DNA of 64,000 nucleotides from Fulvivirga sp. M361 (GCF_007097395.1 NZ_VKDC01000005.1:275812-339811); one strand, 5' to 3'. Shown: positions 17,273-27,130, counted from the stretch's first letter. The notes: a model not told the origin generated them from the letters alone. Translations and numbers: made by a program.

Positions 17273-19465
17273 ATGAATACGTACAGATTAATTCTACTGG
17301 TTTTACTCATCATTATTTCTACAAATCAAGGATCTGTGGCACAGGAAGTATTCACTCCTGCCCATCCTGAATATTATGTCATGGACAGAGAAGACATTAC
17401 TTTTGATGATGAGCATTTGATTCTATTCAATCACCGGGGGTTTATATCTCCACGCCAATATAGTGTAACCCAATTTACCAATGTTTGGTTTTTGCCTTTT
17501 GGTGCGCCACGTTATGAATTTAATCTGAATTTTTTTGACAAAGGTACAGGCCGTTTAATCGAAGACGATGTTCCAACAAAATGGAAATCCTGGATAGATG
17601 ATGGTGGGAGTTACGATCCTTTAGGTTCAAATTTCCGTCCTAATTCGCCATCCATAATGGTTACTCAAGATGAAAAATGGCAACCTAATCTGTATGAAAG
17701 GGCCGCTACTTTTCATAAAGAATATAATAAGGAGTGGGCCAGTTTTTCCGCCCGGAGCTGGACCAATGTATCTTTTGATGATAATGAAGTTTTTATAAAA
17801 CTTATGCTTACTAACCGTAATTCTAAAGTTCTGGAGATGACCCTTATTCCAAATCAGGTAGCGGAGATTATAGAGCGTTATTCTAAAAAAGGAGCAGTGG
17901 AAGGTTCTAATAAAGCAAAGACAATAGATGCATTTACTTTAGGCAGTGAAATGGCCCATGTTCGCATATCTTCTTCAATAGAAAAAACGAGCGATAAAGG
18001 CTTCGAAATTAATATAGGCCCTGGTGAAACAGAAACATACTATTTTGCAGTAAAGTTTTACAATCCACAAAATGCAGCTCCGGCGACCACCCAGTCTGAC
18101 ATAAAGGAGAGAATGCAAAAAGCCGATAAAAAGACACGGGATATGCTGTCCTGGGCTTATAAAAAACTTCCAAAGTTCTCAAGCTCCAATAAGCAACTGG
18201 AGAAGTATTATTATCGCTGCATGTTATCTGTTTTAATGAGTCGTTATGAAAACCCAAGTTATATTTCAGATGTGTTTTGGGCAGTAGGTACGTGGCCTTA
18301 CACCATAAGCTGGGACACATCGTATGCCTCGGACCTAATTGCGATGTTAGACCCGGAAAGTCTAAAAAATGCCATTTTAACAGACTTTGAACAGGTACAA
18401 TTAAAAAGGACTTATGTAGGCTGGAACGGCGCACACTGGGATATCTTATACATCCAGGAACCTTTTGCACTTCAAATAATGATTGAAGCTTACATTCGGC
18501 ACACTGGAGATTATTCTATTTTTGATCAAAAAGCAGCAGGCGTATCAGTGTGGGAATGGATGCAGCGTTGGGTAAATGAGCTTCAAGATAATTACACTAA
18601 CGACCTGGGGCTAATAGATGTAGGGTATAACACGGAAAAAATAATAGAAATTCGTACCGACGGATATAACCACGCAGTGCCAATTACCAATACTTTAACG
18701 ATAGATTTATTATATACCATGTCTGATTGGGCAGCTAAACGAAATGAAAAAAAGTTGAAGCAAACCTATTTTAAAGATGCGGAAAAGCTTAGAGAATTAG
18801 TAGATAAGTACATGTGGAATGAAACACTGGGATGGTTTGATAATTACTACCCTGACGGCACAAAAGGCACCATTTGGACGTATCACTTATTTGATCTGTT
18901 AGGAACTGATTTTCTTCCGGATCATCAGGCATATAAATTAGTGAGTCACTTACAAGAAGGTGAGTTTCTCGGTAAATACGGTGTGTATTCTATTGCCCGC
19001 AGAGACACCGTCCATTGGGATTTAATAGACTCGGATTGGGGGGGCGGTGGCCAGTATGCCGGTATGCCAGGGCGTATTTCGCGTAACCTGTATCAAAAAG
19101 GTTTTGCAGGTAAAGGTTGGGATATTCTAAAACGTACTATCCGGTATGTTGATCATTTTCCGTACTTACCGCAAAATCCGCGTATTGATGCGCCAGAGCA
19201 GGATCGTTCGTCAATGCCATTAGAAATTTCAGCAGGCGCCGGATGGGAAGCCATTGTTTTTGGAACTTTTGGAGTAAAAATGGAAAAGGACACATTAACC
19301 ATAAAGCCTTTTAACCATGAAGATATCGGAGAAGCAACGTTAAAAGACATTATTTGGAAGGGAAGAAACTTTGGTGTAAAACTAACCCGCAAAACCTTTT
19401 CTGTCTATGAAGGTGATATGCATCTTGCTACGAAATTCTATGGGGAATCCGTCACCATCCACTAA
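17273..19465 (+). CDS. Secreted (alpha/alpha)6-barrel glycoside hydrolase (MGH1/GH63-like)
   Basis: The 730-residue protein has a cleavable signal peptide (about 1-24, ending SVAQ). A beta-rich N-terminal domain (about 30-280) precedes a helical-hairpin catalytic barrel. Segments such as WPYTISWDTSYASDL, GWNGAHWDILYIQEPFA, WNETLGWFDNYYPDGT and SAGAGWEAIVFGTFG resemble the six-hairpin glycosidases related to mannosylglycerate hydrolase and GH63. An acidic residue in SWDTSY is a likely catalytic or binding residue. The exact family cannot be settled without a search. It is followed after 47 bp by uxuA, which suggests that the released sugars include uronic acids. Confidence 0.75.
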   Translation: MNTYRLILLVLLIIISTNQGSVAQEVFTPAHPEYYVMDREDITFDDEHLILFNHRGFISPRQYSVTQFTNVWFLPFGAPRYEFNLNFFDKGTGRLIEDDVPTKWKSWIDDGGSYDPLGSNFRPNSPSIMVTQDEKWQPNLYERAATFHKEYNKEWASFSARSWTNVSFDDNEVFIKLMLTNRNSKVLEMTLIPNQVAEIIERYSKKGAVEGSNKAKTIDAFTLGSEMAHVRISSSIEKTSDKGFEINIGPGETETYYFAVKFYNPQNAAPATTQSDIKERMQKADKKTRDMLSWAYKKLPKFSSSNKQLEKYYYRCMLSVLMSRYENPSYISDVFWAVGTWPYTISWDTSYASDLIAMLDPESLKNAILTDFEQVQLKRTYVGWNGAHWDILYIQEPFALQIMIEAYIRHTGDYSIFDQKAAGVSVWEWMQRWVNELQDNYTNDLGLIDVGYNTEKIIEIRTDGYNHAVPITNTLTIDLLYTMSDWAAKRNEKKLKQTYFKDAEKLRELVDKYMWNETLGWFDNYYPDGTKGTIWTYHLFDLLGTDFLPDHQAYKLVSHLQEGEFLGKYGVYSIARRDTVHWDLIDSDWGGGGQYAGMPGRISRNLYQKGFAGKGWDILKRTIRYVDHFPYLPQNPRIDAPEQDRSSMPLEISAGAGWEAIVFGTFGVKMEKDTLTIKPFNHEDIGEATLKDIIWKGRNFGVKLTRKTFSVYEGDMHLATKFYGESVTIH

Positions 19466-19512
19466 CCTGCAGAAACCACCATAAAGCCCGGGTTAACAAT
19501 CTTAAACTAAAC

Positions 19513-20562
19513 ATGAAAAAGTTATTAAAATCAGCAAAATGGGCAGACCTACCCATGCGTCCGGGATTTGGTTCATTCATGCATCCAACAGAAGAGAAGC
19601 TGACACTTATTAAGCAATTAGGGGTTGATGATATTATTCTAAACATGTATAGAAATGACCTAATTGATACCAATTTTGATTCCTTACCGCTTCCCGGAGA
19701 CTGTCAATGGGAATATAAAGATCTATTAATGCTTCGTAATAAGGTTGAGAATGCAGGCATACGATTATTGGCCCTAGAAAATATACCCTTTTCTTTTTAC
19801 GATAAAATAATGATGGGACAATCCGGCAGAGAAGAGCAATTAAAGCATGTACAGGAAACTGTTTATAATATGGGGAGCGCTGGTATTCCTGTACTAGGTT
19901 ATGGATGGACTCCCACAGGTGTTTGGCGTTCATCTACTACCTATAGAATTAGAGGGGGTGCTGAATCTATGAATGTAAACCTGGATGATTTTAAAGACGC
20001 CCCACTTTCTCATGGTCGCGTCTTTTCGGAGAACGAAATGTGGGACTACTATCAATATTTCCTGGAAGGGGTGTTACCGGCTGCTGAAGAAGGAGGCGTT
20101 ACTTTAGCACTTCATCCAAACGATCCTCCGGTACCGGGTTTAGGCGGAGTACCGCAACTGTTCAGAAGTTTTGAAGCTTATAAAAAGGCAATGCACATGG
20201 TTGAAAGTGAAAATCATGGTTTACAATATTGTTTGGGTAATTTTTCCGCAATGGGAGAGGACATCAATGCAGTAACCGAGCATTTCGCAAATCAGGATAA
20301 GTTGATATATGTGCATTTTCAAACCATTTCTAATTCTCTTGCCAATGGCAATACCAAATTCAATGAAGTTTTTATCGATATGCCAGGGTATTATGACCCT
20401 GTATCCGTACTCAAAAAATTCAAAGAAGTTGGCTTTAGTGGTATGATCATGCCAGGGCACGTTCCAAAGATGATAGGAGACCAATCCTGGGAAGAGCGTG
20501 GACGATCATTTACCATTGGGTATATAAAAGGTATCATAGCTGCTTTGAATCACGAAGTTTAA
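19513..20562 (+). CDS. uxuA: Mannonate dehydratase
   Basis: The 349-residue protein is a TIM-barrel of the UxuA family. It converts D-mannonate to 2-keto-3-deoxygluconate in the glucuronate pathway. Motifs include a metal/substrate loop LALHPNDPPVPGLGG near 200-214, a CLGNFSAMGED region near 241, a VHFQTI strand near 272, and a terminal MPGHVPKM motif near 316, all in the family order. UxuA binds a divalent metal. The gene follows the glycosidase by 47 bp on the same strand. It is somewhat shorter than E. coli UxuA (394), as usual for many non-enteric members. Confidence 0.88.
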   Translation: MKKLLKSAKWADLPMRPGFGSFMHPTEEKLTLIKQLGVDDIILNMYRNDLIDTNFDSLPLPGDCQWEYKDLLMLRNKVENAGIRLLALENIPFSFYDKIMMGQSGREEQLKHVQETVYNMGSAGIPVLGYGWTPTGVWRSSTTYRIRGGAESMNVNLDDFKDAPLSHGRVFSENEMWDYYQYFLEGVLPAAEEGGVTLALHPNDPPVPGLGGVPQLFRSFEAYKKAMHMVESENHGLQYCLGNFSAMGEDINAVTEHFANQDKLIYVHFQTISNSLANGNTKFNEVFIDMPGYYDPVSVLKKFKEVGFSGMIMPGHVPKMIGDQSWEERGRSFTIGYIKGIIAALNHEV

Positions 20563-20653
20563 AACTGAATAAAATATTAGCTACAATTTAATCTGACATT
20601 CAGGGGTTCAATCATGGCTAATTCACTTTATGGCTCGTGGCGTCTACCAGCTT

Positions 20654-21159
20654 CTATCCAGCTTTGTTTTCCAGCCTGAAAAACAGCGTAGGCTTCCCTT
20701 CTACTTCCTTTTCTTCCTCGAAATCCATCCCCAATCTTTTGCAGACATTGACAGACCCTGTATTTGGCTTAGCCATGGTTGCGATCAGGTAATCAAAATT
20801 CAAATACTTGAAAGCATACTGTACCACTTCTTGCGAAGCTTCAGTAGCGTATCCGTTTCCAGTATGCTCAGGTAATAATGCGTAAAGCAGTTGCGGTTGA
20901 TCCTCATCAAAAAAGCACCAAAGACCAACATATCCCATATAATTTCTATTGCTTGAATTGATTATTTTCCACAACTCCCAATTATCCTGGTTAAACCTTT
21001 CTTCCACTTCTTTGATAATGTCAGAAGAAAGAGATTCAGGAATTTCCTGATTGTCCCATAAAAACTCTCTTACGGAAGGATTTATATTCGTTTATGGAAA
21101 ATTTCCAAATCGCTCCTATTCATTGGAATAAGCATTAGTCTGCCGGTTTGTAATTTCAT
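20654..21159 (-). pseudogene. GNAT N-acetyltransferase (RimJ/RimL-like) broken by a frameshift
   Basis: The 3' part (20654-21007) encodes the acetyl-CoA half, including the GNGYATEA motif. The true start lies in another frame: ATG at 21157-21159 reads MKLQTGRLMLIPMNRSDLE for 25 codons and then hits TAA at about 21082-21084. Adding one base in the short T/A run at 21091-21093 (plus strand) joins both parts into a normal protein of about 168 residues, reading ...FHKTNINPSVREFL. The two starts differ by 152 bases, one short of a multiple of three. This is either a real one-base deletion or a sequencing error. Confidence 0.78.
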
Positions 21160-21330
21160 ATCTATACTTGACCAACGAGGCTCAGTGTATCGCTAAAATG
21201 AGATTTAAGTAGCTCACTATATTTAAACTTCATGATGTATTAGCCTTCTGCTACAAGAACAAATTGCTTCAATCTCAAGGGCTTAGTTCGCATATTATCT
21301 CAGCGTTGGTTACCCGCTTTTTAGTATTTT

Positions 21331-22766
21331 TCATTCAATTTTTGAGGCCTCAAATCGTTGAACCTTAAAACCTGTCACCTTTCCTTTCTCCATTACAAAG
21401 TTGAAATATTCTCCATTCGTTCTTTCAAAAAAGGTGCTATCTGTTTCAGGAAGCACGAAAACTGGATCATCTAAAAATTCACCGGAAAGTTCAAGACCAT
21501 TATCTTTTATAGCTATCTCGGCCTCTCCTAATTCAGGAAAGTGATATTTACCTGCATAATTCTGAAGTTCCTGATATGATTTTTCTCTGATGACTCTTGT
21601 CTTTGGTTCAATACCAGGTAAACCATATTCTGTAGCTATGCTAAGCATTATTTCTTGTATAATACTTCCATTGTCTGAGTTAACCATTATTACAACTGCC
21701 CGGGGAGTATCATGCCATGCTACAAGACGAGCCCTAAATCCTTCATCAGCGCCTCCATGTCCAAAAGTATGCTCACTAACCCCCGGGCCGAGACCATGAT
21801 CGTTCTTCCCTGGCGTAAGCATTTCATTAACTGTTTTCACCTTCAATAACCCATCTTTCTGCGTTTGCTGTATCTCTTGGATTTCTTTGGCCCACAGTAT
21901 AAGTTGTGAGGGGGTAGTCCATAGACCGGCTGCGGCCATTTCAGGATATATTGGCCATTTCCCTTCTACCTCAGCCCCGTTGGCCCGATAGCCGGTGGCA
22001 GCAATGGAATGATACTGTTCAGGCAGTGGGTTTTCAAAAGTACTTGTGGTCATTCCCAGAGGGTCTAATACATTAATACATTAGACTGCATAATTTCCGG
22101 GAATGGCTCTTTTTCAAAGTCTGTAATCATTAACTGCATAATCGTATACCCTCCACCAGAGTACATCCAACTTCCACCAGGTTCTTTATAGACACGAACT
22201 GAATCTGTATTTCCTTTCCCATCTAACACTTCAGATACACCAGGTATTGTATCCCCCTTATCATATCCGGGAAATCCCCAAACGGTCAATCCCGCCGTAT
22301 GATTCAATATTCTTCGGGTGGTGACCTTTTCCTTTTCTGTAAACTCATTTTCGGGCAGCTTCCAGCTTGACAGGTAATTATTGACATTCGAATCCAAATG
22401 GATTACACCTTCCTCCGCCAGTTGGTGAGCCCTGAGGGCAGCAACTGGCTTGCTTATTGACCCGGCAAGGAACATTGTTTCAGTTGTTACCGGACGGTTT
22501 TCCGAACTATCAGCCATTCCATAACCTTTAGCCCATTCAATTTGCCCCTCATTAATTACAGCAATGCTTACACCTGGAATACCAAGCTCCCTCATTCTTT
22601 CTTCAATCGTATAGTTTGCTATACTATCTCCTTGTATTTGGAGATTGGGCTGAAGGCCATTCTCTATTCTGGAGATTCTCTCACTTAATAGTTCTTGGTC
22701 CTTTTCCGGTTCAGGGGAACAATTTACCAGAATTAATAATATCAGCAGAGTATTCAGAGGTTTCAT
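21331..22766 (-). pseudogene. Serine hydrolase (class C beta-lactamase-like lipoprotein) split by an 8-bp tandem duplication
   Basis: The N-terminal part (stop at 22065) and C-terminal part (from 22053) are adjacent fragments of one gene. AATACATT occurs twice in tandem at 22067-22074 and 22075-22082. Removing one copy restores the reading MQSNVLDPLGM, the normal family sequence, and gives a protein of about 475 residues. It begins with a lipoprotein signal at the ATG 22764-22766 (MKPLNTLLILLILVNCS). Motifs are SISK (nucleophile), YSG near the second motif, and HGG in the C-terminal part. The duplication removes the last third, including the third active-site motif. Confidence 0.85.
22067..22082. 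repeat. 8-bp tandem duplication (AATACATT x2)
   Basis: Two perfect tandem copies lie inside the serine hydrolase gene and shift its frame. Slipped-strand replication could make or remove such a duplication, so the gene might be able to switch back on. Confidence 0.9.
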
Positions 22767-22793
22767 ATTTTTTGTGGTTTTGGTGCATAACAC

Positions 22794-23096
22794 TTAGTAT
22801 AAAACAGTAGCAGATAAAATGCGATACCGATTTATATTGAAAGATAAGTATTTAACACAAAAGCGGTTTAAGTAAATTCTCAAACCTCTATTGGTTTTAT
22901 GTATGGTTCCGTATTGGGATAATGGGCTTGGAGGATACCTGGGTCAACTACACCTGCCATACCACTACAGCATACAGCACACCCTGTATCTCCAATGAGG
23001 ATAAAGTTGTCCGTCACCACTCCGCCTAAAATGTGTATAGCTCTCCACACAAACCATAAGATGATAGTATCCCACCGGGGCTATGGGACTGTTTTA
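22794..23096. other. Gap of 303 bp without recognisable gene
   Basis: The stretch separates the split serine hydrolase from the azoreductase gene. Open frames of about 20-40 codons can be read across 22915-23020 but none matches a known family. No strong hairpin was seen. Confidence 0.4.
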
Positions 23097-23720
23097 TCAC
23101 ATCTCACCAATCTTTCGATATATTTCCCGTTTAGAATTTTCAAATATTTCTCCGCCAAACTCTTCGTTGTCCAGTGAAATTGTGGTAATGTCGTTTATAC
23201 CCATTATCCCAAATACAAACTTCAGGTAGGTTGTCTGGAAATTCATATGTTCGTTTTTTTCGTTTACCCCGTAGCCGGTATCACCTCTGCTGGATAATAT
23301 AAACAGTTTCTTGTCTTTGAGAAGACCTACATAGTCTCCATCGGGTTCCCCGGAACGAAATTTCCAGGTTTCGTAGATCCGCATAAGTTGGTCGATATAC
23401 GATTTTAATCCGCTTGGTATTGACCAGTTGTACATGGGCGTTCCGATTACGTAAATATTGTGTTCCTTGAATTCTTTGACCAATTTGTCGCTGAACTTAA
23501 CCCCGGATTGATTTTCTTCGGTTCTGTCATGTGGTGTAATAAAAGCACTTGCAATCCATTTTTCATCAATCGGAGGAATTTGTTCCAGCCCAACTTCCCT
23601 GTAAGAAAAATGGTCGTCCGGTTTTTTCTTTTTCCAGTTCTCTACAAAAAGCTGCGTTAGCTTTCTACTATGCGATCTTTCATTTCTCACACTTGCATTA
23701 ATAATAAGTACTTTGTTCAT
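23097..23720 (-). CDS. FMN-dependent NADH-azoreductase/flavodoxin-like quinone reductase
   Basis: The 207-residue protein has a flavodoxin-like fold: an FMN phosphate loop near the start (INASVRNERSHSRKL, residues 7-21) and the flavin-binding segment PMYNWSIPSGLKSYIDQL near 103-120, both typical of AzoR/AcpD proteins. These enzymes reduce quinones or azo compounds with NADH or NADPH and are often stress-induced. The gene lies 65 bp downstream of a Crp-family regulator on the same strand, with a palindrome between them that may be the operator. Confidence 0.88.
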   Translation of the reverse strand: MNKVLIINASVRNERSHSRKLTQLFVENWKKKKPDDHFSYREVGLEQIPPIDEKWIASAFITPHDRTEENQSGVKFSDKLVKEFKEHNIYVIGTPMYNWSIPSGLKSYIDQLMRIYETWKFRSGEPDGDYVGLLKDKKLFILSSRGDTGYGVNEKNEHMNFQTTYLKFVFGIMGINDITTISLDNEEFGGEIFENSKREIYRKIGEM

Positions 23721-23774
23721 TTCTCTTGATTTTCGAGTTATGATACAAAGCTCGTTATCGGAAAAATTAAAAAA

Positions 23775-23790
23775 ATTGACCTAGTTCAAT
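23775..23790. promoter_or_regulatory. Crp/Fnr-like palindrome upstream of the azoreductase gene
   Basis: ATTGACCTAGTTCAAT on the plus strand is a 16-bp inverted repeat: arms ATTGA and TCAAT, a central CTAG, and one mismatched base pair. It overlaps the stop codon of the Crp-family gene and is centred about 62 bp before the azoreductase ATG. It resembles the TTGAT-N4-ATCAA class of sites bound by this regulator family. Function is inferred. Confidence 0.5.
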
Positions 23791-24367
23791 AGGGTTTATT
23801 TTTTGTTCGAATCCTACTTAAAAACTCGGCAGAGATCCCCAGGTAAGAAGCAATTAAATATTGCGGCATTTTATCCGCTACTTCAGGATAGTTTTCCAAA
23901 AAATCGAAATAGCGTTGCTCTGCATCAAACACGTTGTTGAAAACAATTCTTTTTTGTAAGCTCCCAAGATAATTCTCAAGAATAATCCTGAAAAAGCGTT
24001 CAAGTTTTGGGATTTGCTTCAACATTTCTTGAAATGAATCATATCTGATTTGTAGTAATTCAGTCTTTTCAATCGCCTGAATATTATACATTGAAGGACT
24101 TTGCTTTTGAAAACTCTCTATATCCGTCGCCCACCATTGATCAATGGCAAAATACAGAATTTCCTCTTTACCATTTTCGGAGTTTATGTAAAAAGCTTTT
24201 AGTGCTCCTCGAATAACAAAATTGTCCGTTCGACAAGTCTCTCCGTTTCTCAGCAGGTAGTCTCCTTTTTCCAGTGTTTTTTCAGTCCAGAAATTCTTAA
24301 ATATAATTTCTTCTTCAGTGTCTAGCTTAACATATTTTGAAACGGATTTGATCAAAGGTTCCTTCAT
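23786..24367 (-). CDS. Crp/Fnr-family transcriptional regulator
   Basis: The 193-residue protein has an N-terminal cyclic-nucleotide-binding-like beta roll (about 15-125, with KGDYLLRNGETC and the strand GALKAFYINSENGKEEIL) and a short C-terminal helix-turn-helix region (about 145-190, YLIASYLGISAEFLSRIR). It lacks iron-sulfur cysteines of Fnr type. Such small Crp proteins are common in Bacteroidota beside redox enzymes. It directly precedes the azoreductase gene, so control of that gene is likely. The effector is unknown. Confidence 0.9.
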   Translation of the reverse strand: MKEPLIKSVSKYVKLDTEEEIIFKNFWTEKTLEKGDYLLRNGETCRTDNFVIRGALKAFYINSENGKEEILYFAIDQWWATDIESFQKQSPSMYNIQAIEKTELLQIRYDSFQEMLKQIPKLERFFRIILENYLGSLQKRIVFNNVFDAEQRYFDFLENYPEVADKMPQYLIASYLGISAEFLSRIRTKNKPY

Positions 24368-24406
24368 CCAATTTTTTTGTCAACATTGAAGGTGAAAAGC
24401 TCAAAA

Positions 24407-26113
24407 TCAGTTTTCTGATTCATCGCTGTTTTTGAACACATGTTTAGCGTAGTTGATGTCTAATGCATGGTATATACTTTTAAAACTCCCTAGTCTCAAC
24501 TTAAAATCGGGCCAATTATTACTTTCTTTCGGCGACCACAAAACTTCTGATAAGGCGGTCATTCTTGGGAAAAACATATATTCTGCATGTTCTTCAGAAT
24601 CAATATATTCTGTCCATAAGTTAGCTTGCCCTCCTAAAATATATTTTCGTTTGTCTTCTTCCAATTCTTCAGGGATCGGATCAAAGGCATACACTTTTTC
24701 AACCGGCAAAAAGCCCCCAATAGCCAGGGGCTCCTGTTCTCTGTCTTCTGATTGATAATGATCAAAATAGCAATGTGAATTAGGACTCATAATTACATTG
24801 TGATTAGCTCTTGAGGCGGTGATACCTCCTTCATTACCACGCCACGACATTACTGTAGCATTAGGGGCCAGACCACCTTCTAAAATTTCGTCCCACCCGA
24901 TAATATTTTTGCCCTTACTATTTACAAATCTTTCAACGCGTTTAATGAAATAGCTCTGCAATTCATGTTCATCTGCCAGGCCTTCTTCCTTTTTTCTTTT
25001 TTGGCATTGCGGGCACCTTTTCCAATTTTCCTTCGGACATTCGTCTCCGCCAATATGTATATAGTTGGAAGGGAATAATTCCATCACTTCCCGGAGCACA
25101 TTTTCGATAAAAACAAAGGTTTCTTCGTTTCCTGCACAATACACGTCATTATAAACGCTCCATGATTCCTGTACTATCTTAGGCTGACCGTTGACCTGTG
25201 CTCGTTTCGAAACCTCCGATATCCTATCATTGGGAACTATAGAAGGTTCTGAAGGAAAACAACTCAAAAAAGGATAGGCTGCAATAGCCGCACTACCATG
25301 ACCAGGAAGTTCTATCTCAGGAATTACCGTAATATGCCGTGAAGCGGCATAAGCAACAATATCCTTAATTTCTTCCTGCGTATAAAATCCGCCATGTTTT
25401 GTATTATCATTTGCGGTTCCCGGAAAAGGGCCAACAATGGTGCCGTTTCTCCACGCTCCAACCTCTGTTAATTTCGGATATTTTTTTATTTCTATTCGCC
25501 AACCCTGATCTTCGGTTAAATGCCAATGAAAAGTGTTCATTTTATGTATGGCTAACCAGTCGATGTATCTTTTGACGAATTCGACGGAGAAAAAATGCCT
25601 TGCTACATCCAAATGCATTCCCCGATAGGCAAATCGCGGAGCATCTTTAATCATAGTAGCAGGAATGGTTAGCTCTCCTGTACTTTTTGCAGGTCCTGTT
25701 TCTGAGGGTAATAATTGACGCAAAGTTTGTATACCATAAAACACTGCCCTGGGAGTTTTACCTGAAATAATAACCTTGTCATATTCCACCAGTAAGTTGT
25801 ATTCCTCTTCTAACGAAAGTGACGTATCTAATTCCAAATAAATATTTCCATTTCCCTTACTATCGAAAGTAATCGTTTGTCTGCTGACAGAGCTAAGCAA
25901 TTCAGCCAGATAGTTACCTTCCGAGACAAGCCCTTCATCTCCCGATACCTTTGTCTTGCCATCTATACTATACCGGCCATCCATCATTTGTAAGGATTGT
26001 GGTTTCGGAATGATCAGGTAATCTTCCGGGGTATTGGGTATTTCTTTTAACCTGTTAGTGCAAGAGTACAGGGTAAAGAGGCAGGTCAGCAGGAATAGAA
26101 TATTTTTGATCAT
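24407..26113 (-). CDS. Beta-N-acetylhexosaminidase (GH20), lipoprotein
   Basis: The 568-residue protein starts with a lipoprotein signal (about 1-18, TLYSCTNR). A small alpha/beta N-terminal domain (about 30-155) is followed by the GH20 TIM barrel with the hallmark catalytic pair D357-E358 in HIGGDECP and substrate-binding parts such as FHWHLTEDQGWR near 196-207, IPEIELPGHGSAA near 261 and MSWRGNEGG near 415. It removes terminal GlcNAc or GalNAc from glycans, chitin or glycosaminoglycan fragments by substrate-assisted catalysis. A 109-bp repeat lies 45 bp before the start. Confidence 0.95.
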   Translation of the reverse strand: MIKNILFLLTCLFTLYSCTNRLKEIPNTPEDYLIIPKPQSLQMMDGRYSIDGKTKVSGDEGLVSEGNYLAELLSSVSRQTITFDSKGNGNIYLELDTSLSLEEEYNLLVEYDKVIISGKTPRAVFYGIQTLRQLLPSETGPAKSTGELTIPATMIKDAPRFAYRGMHLDVARHFFSVEFVKRYIDWLAIHKMNTFHWHLTEDQGWRIEIKKYPKLTEVGAWRNGTIVGPFPGTANDNTKHGGFYTQEEIKDIVAYAASRHITVIPEIELPGHGSAAIAAYPFLSCFPSEPSIVPNDRISEVSKRAQVNGQPKIVQESWSVYNDVYCAGNEETFVFIENVLREVMELFPSNYIHIGGDECPKENWKRCPQCQKRKKEEGLADEHELQSYFIKRVERFVNSKGKNIIGWDEILEGGLAPNATVMSWRGNEGGITASRANHNVIMSPNSHCYFDHYQSEDREQEPLAIGGFLPVEKVYAFDPIPEELEEDKRKYILGGQANLWTEYIDSEEHAEYMFFPRMTALSEVLWSPKESNNWPDFKLRLGSFKSIYHALDINYAKHVFKNSDESEN

Positions 26114-26157
26114 TTTATAGATACCTTTTTAGGTTAGTTTTCATAATCACACCCGGG

Positions 26158-26266
26158 AATTCGGTAAACGTACAAATTTGTCCGTTTATTTCTCTTACCT
26201 ACGGATCCGAATCCAGCAGATGGTGATTTCCTGCCATTACTTATACAAGATGTTGTGTTGCGTATT
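26158..26266. repeat. 109-bp direct repeat, copy A
   Basis: This sequence recurs at 27131-27239 in the same direction with about eight mismatches (about 93 percent by eye). It contains the palindromes ACAAATTTGT and CGGATCCG. The two copies bracket the small gene at 26607-27110, with a unit length of 973 bp. It has no open frame. It does not show a clear integron attC core. Confidence 0.85.
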
Positions 26267-26606
26267 TATTAAACCCCTGGAGCGCATTTTAAGCAAAACG
26301 TAATGGGTTCCCATTTTCCTTGTTAAGGGTTGAGCATTTAGCATTTGCAATGTGTATATTTTTGCTACACTTATTTTGATTAACTTCAATGGTAAAGTTT
26401 TGAGACATCAAACCCTAAAAGCTAACTCTAAAAGTACACTCGGAGTAAGAATCCTATTCCTGAATCAGCACGCATGACACTGTCGCTCTAGGCACGCAAG
26501 ATAAGGGACGCCAGAAAGTAATATTCATAGTGGCGCAGTTTCCAAGAAGCACAGAAGCTCAATTTGCACTGAATCCACATTCATTTCATGGCTCATGTTA
26601 AAGACT
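26267..26606. other. Gap of 340 bp inside the repeat-bracketed unit
   Basis: AT-rich sequence without a supported gene lies between repeat copy A and the stop of the small secreted-protein gene. No terminator-like hairpin with a T run was found. Confidence 0.4.
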
Positions 26607-27110
26607 TTAATTTACCATTTCTAAAAGTTCAGAAGCCCATTCTAACTGCTCAGCTGATTTTTCAACAAATTCAATTGATTTTGTATCCATATATTTTCCA
26701 TCCGGCGTTATCCAACGTATCATCTTGCCACCCCAGAAATAGTACCTGGATTCCTTTAAGGTGGTTTTGTTATCATCGTAATCCGGCTGAGTAGGAGGCA
26801 TATTATAACTAAAGTCTTTCCTGAATATAAAGCAGATTTTATTGTTGAGATAGTAATATTCAGACTCAGATTGCCCCATGTGTCCGTAATACTTTGCCTT
26901 AATTAGCCGAACTTCTTTGGAGTCCTTAAATGCGGTTAGTTCTCCACCTTCGGATGAATTCTCAAAATCATCTTGGGTTAGTTTCTTGTAGGTTGATTTA
27001 TTATCCTGTGTTTCCTTATACAGCTTTCTGATTTCCATGATTTCGTCCGCTTGACTGAAAACAACTATACTAAGAATTAAGAATAAGAAACTCAGGAAAG
27101 TCTGCTTCAT
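26607..27110 (-). CDS. Small secreted protein of unknown function
   Basis: The 167-residue product has a clear signal peptide (about 1-19, LILSIVVFSQ) and a mature part rich in Lys, Glu, Tyr and Phe, with repeated aromatic strands (SESEYYYLNNKICFIF, ESRYYFWGGKMIRWIT). No cysteine pair or catalytic motif is clear, and I do not recognise the family. It is probably periplasmic. The gene is bracketed by two direct 109-bp repeats and looks like a one-gene inserted unit. Confidence 0.72.
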   Translation of the reverse strand: MKQTFLSFLFLILSIVVFSQADEIMEIRKLYKETQDNKSTYKKLTQDDFENSSEGGELTAFKDSKEVRLIKAKYYGHMGQSESEYYYLNNKICFIFRKDFSYNMPPTQPDYDDNKTTLKESRYYFWGGKMIRWITPDGKYMDTKSIEFVEKSAEQLEWASELLEMVN

Positions 27111-27130
27111 GAAAGTCTATTGTCCGTAAC

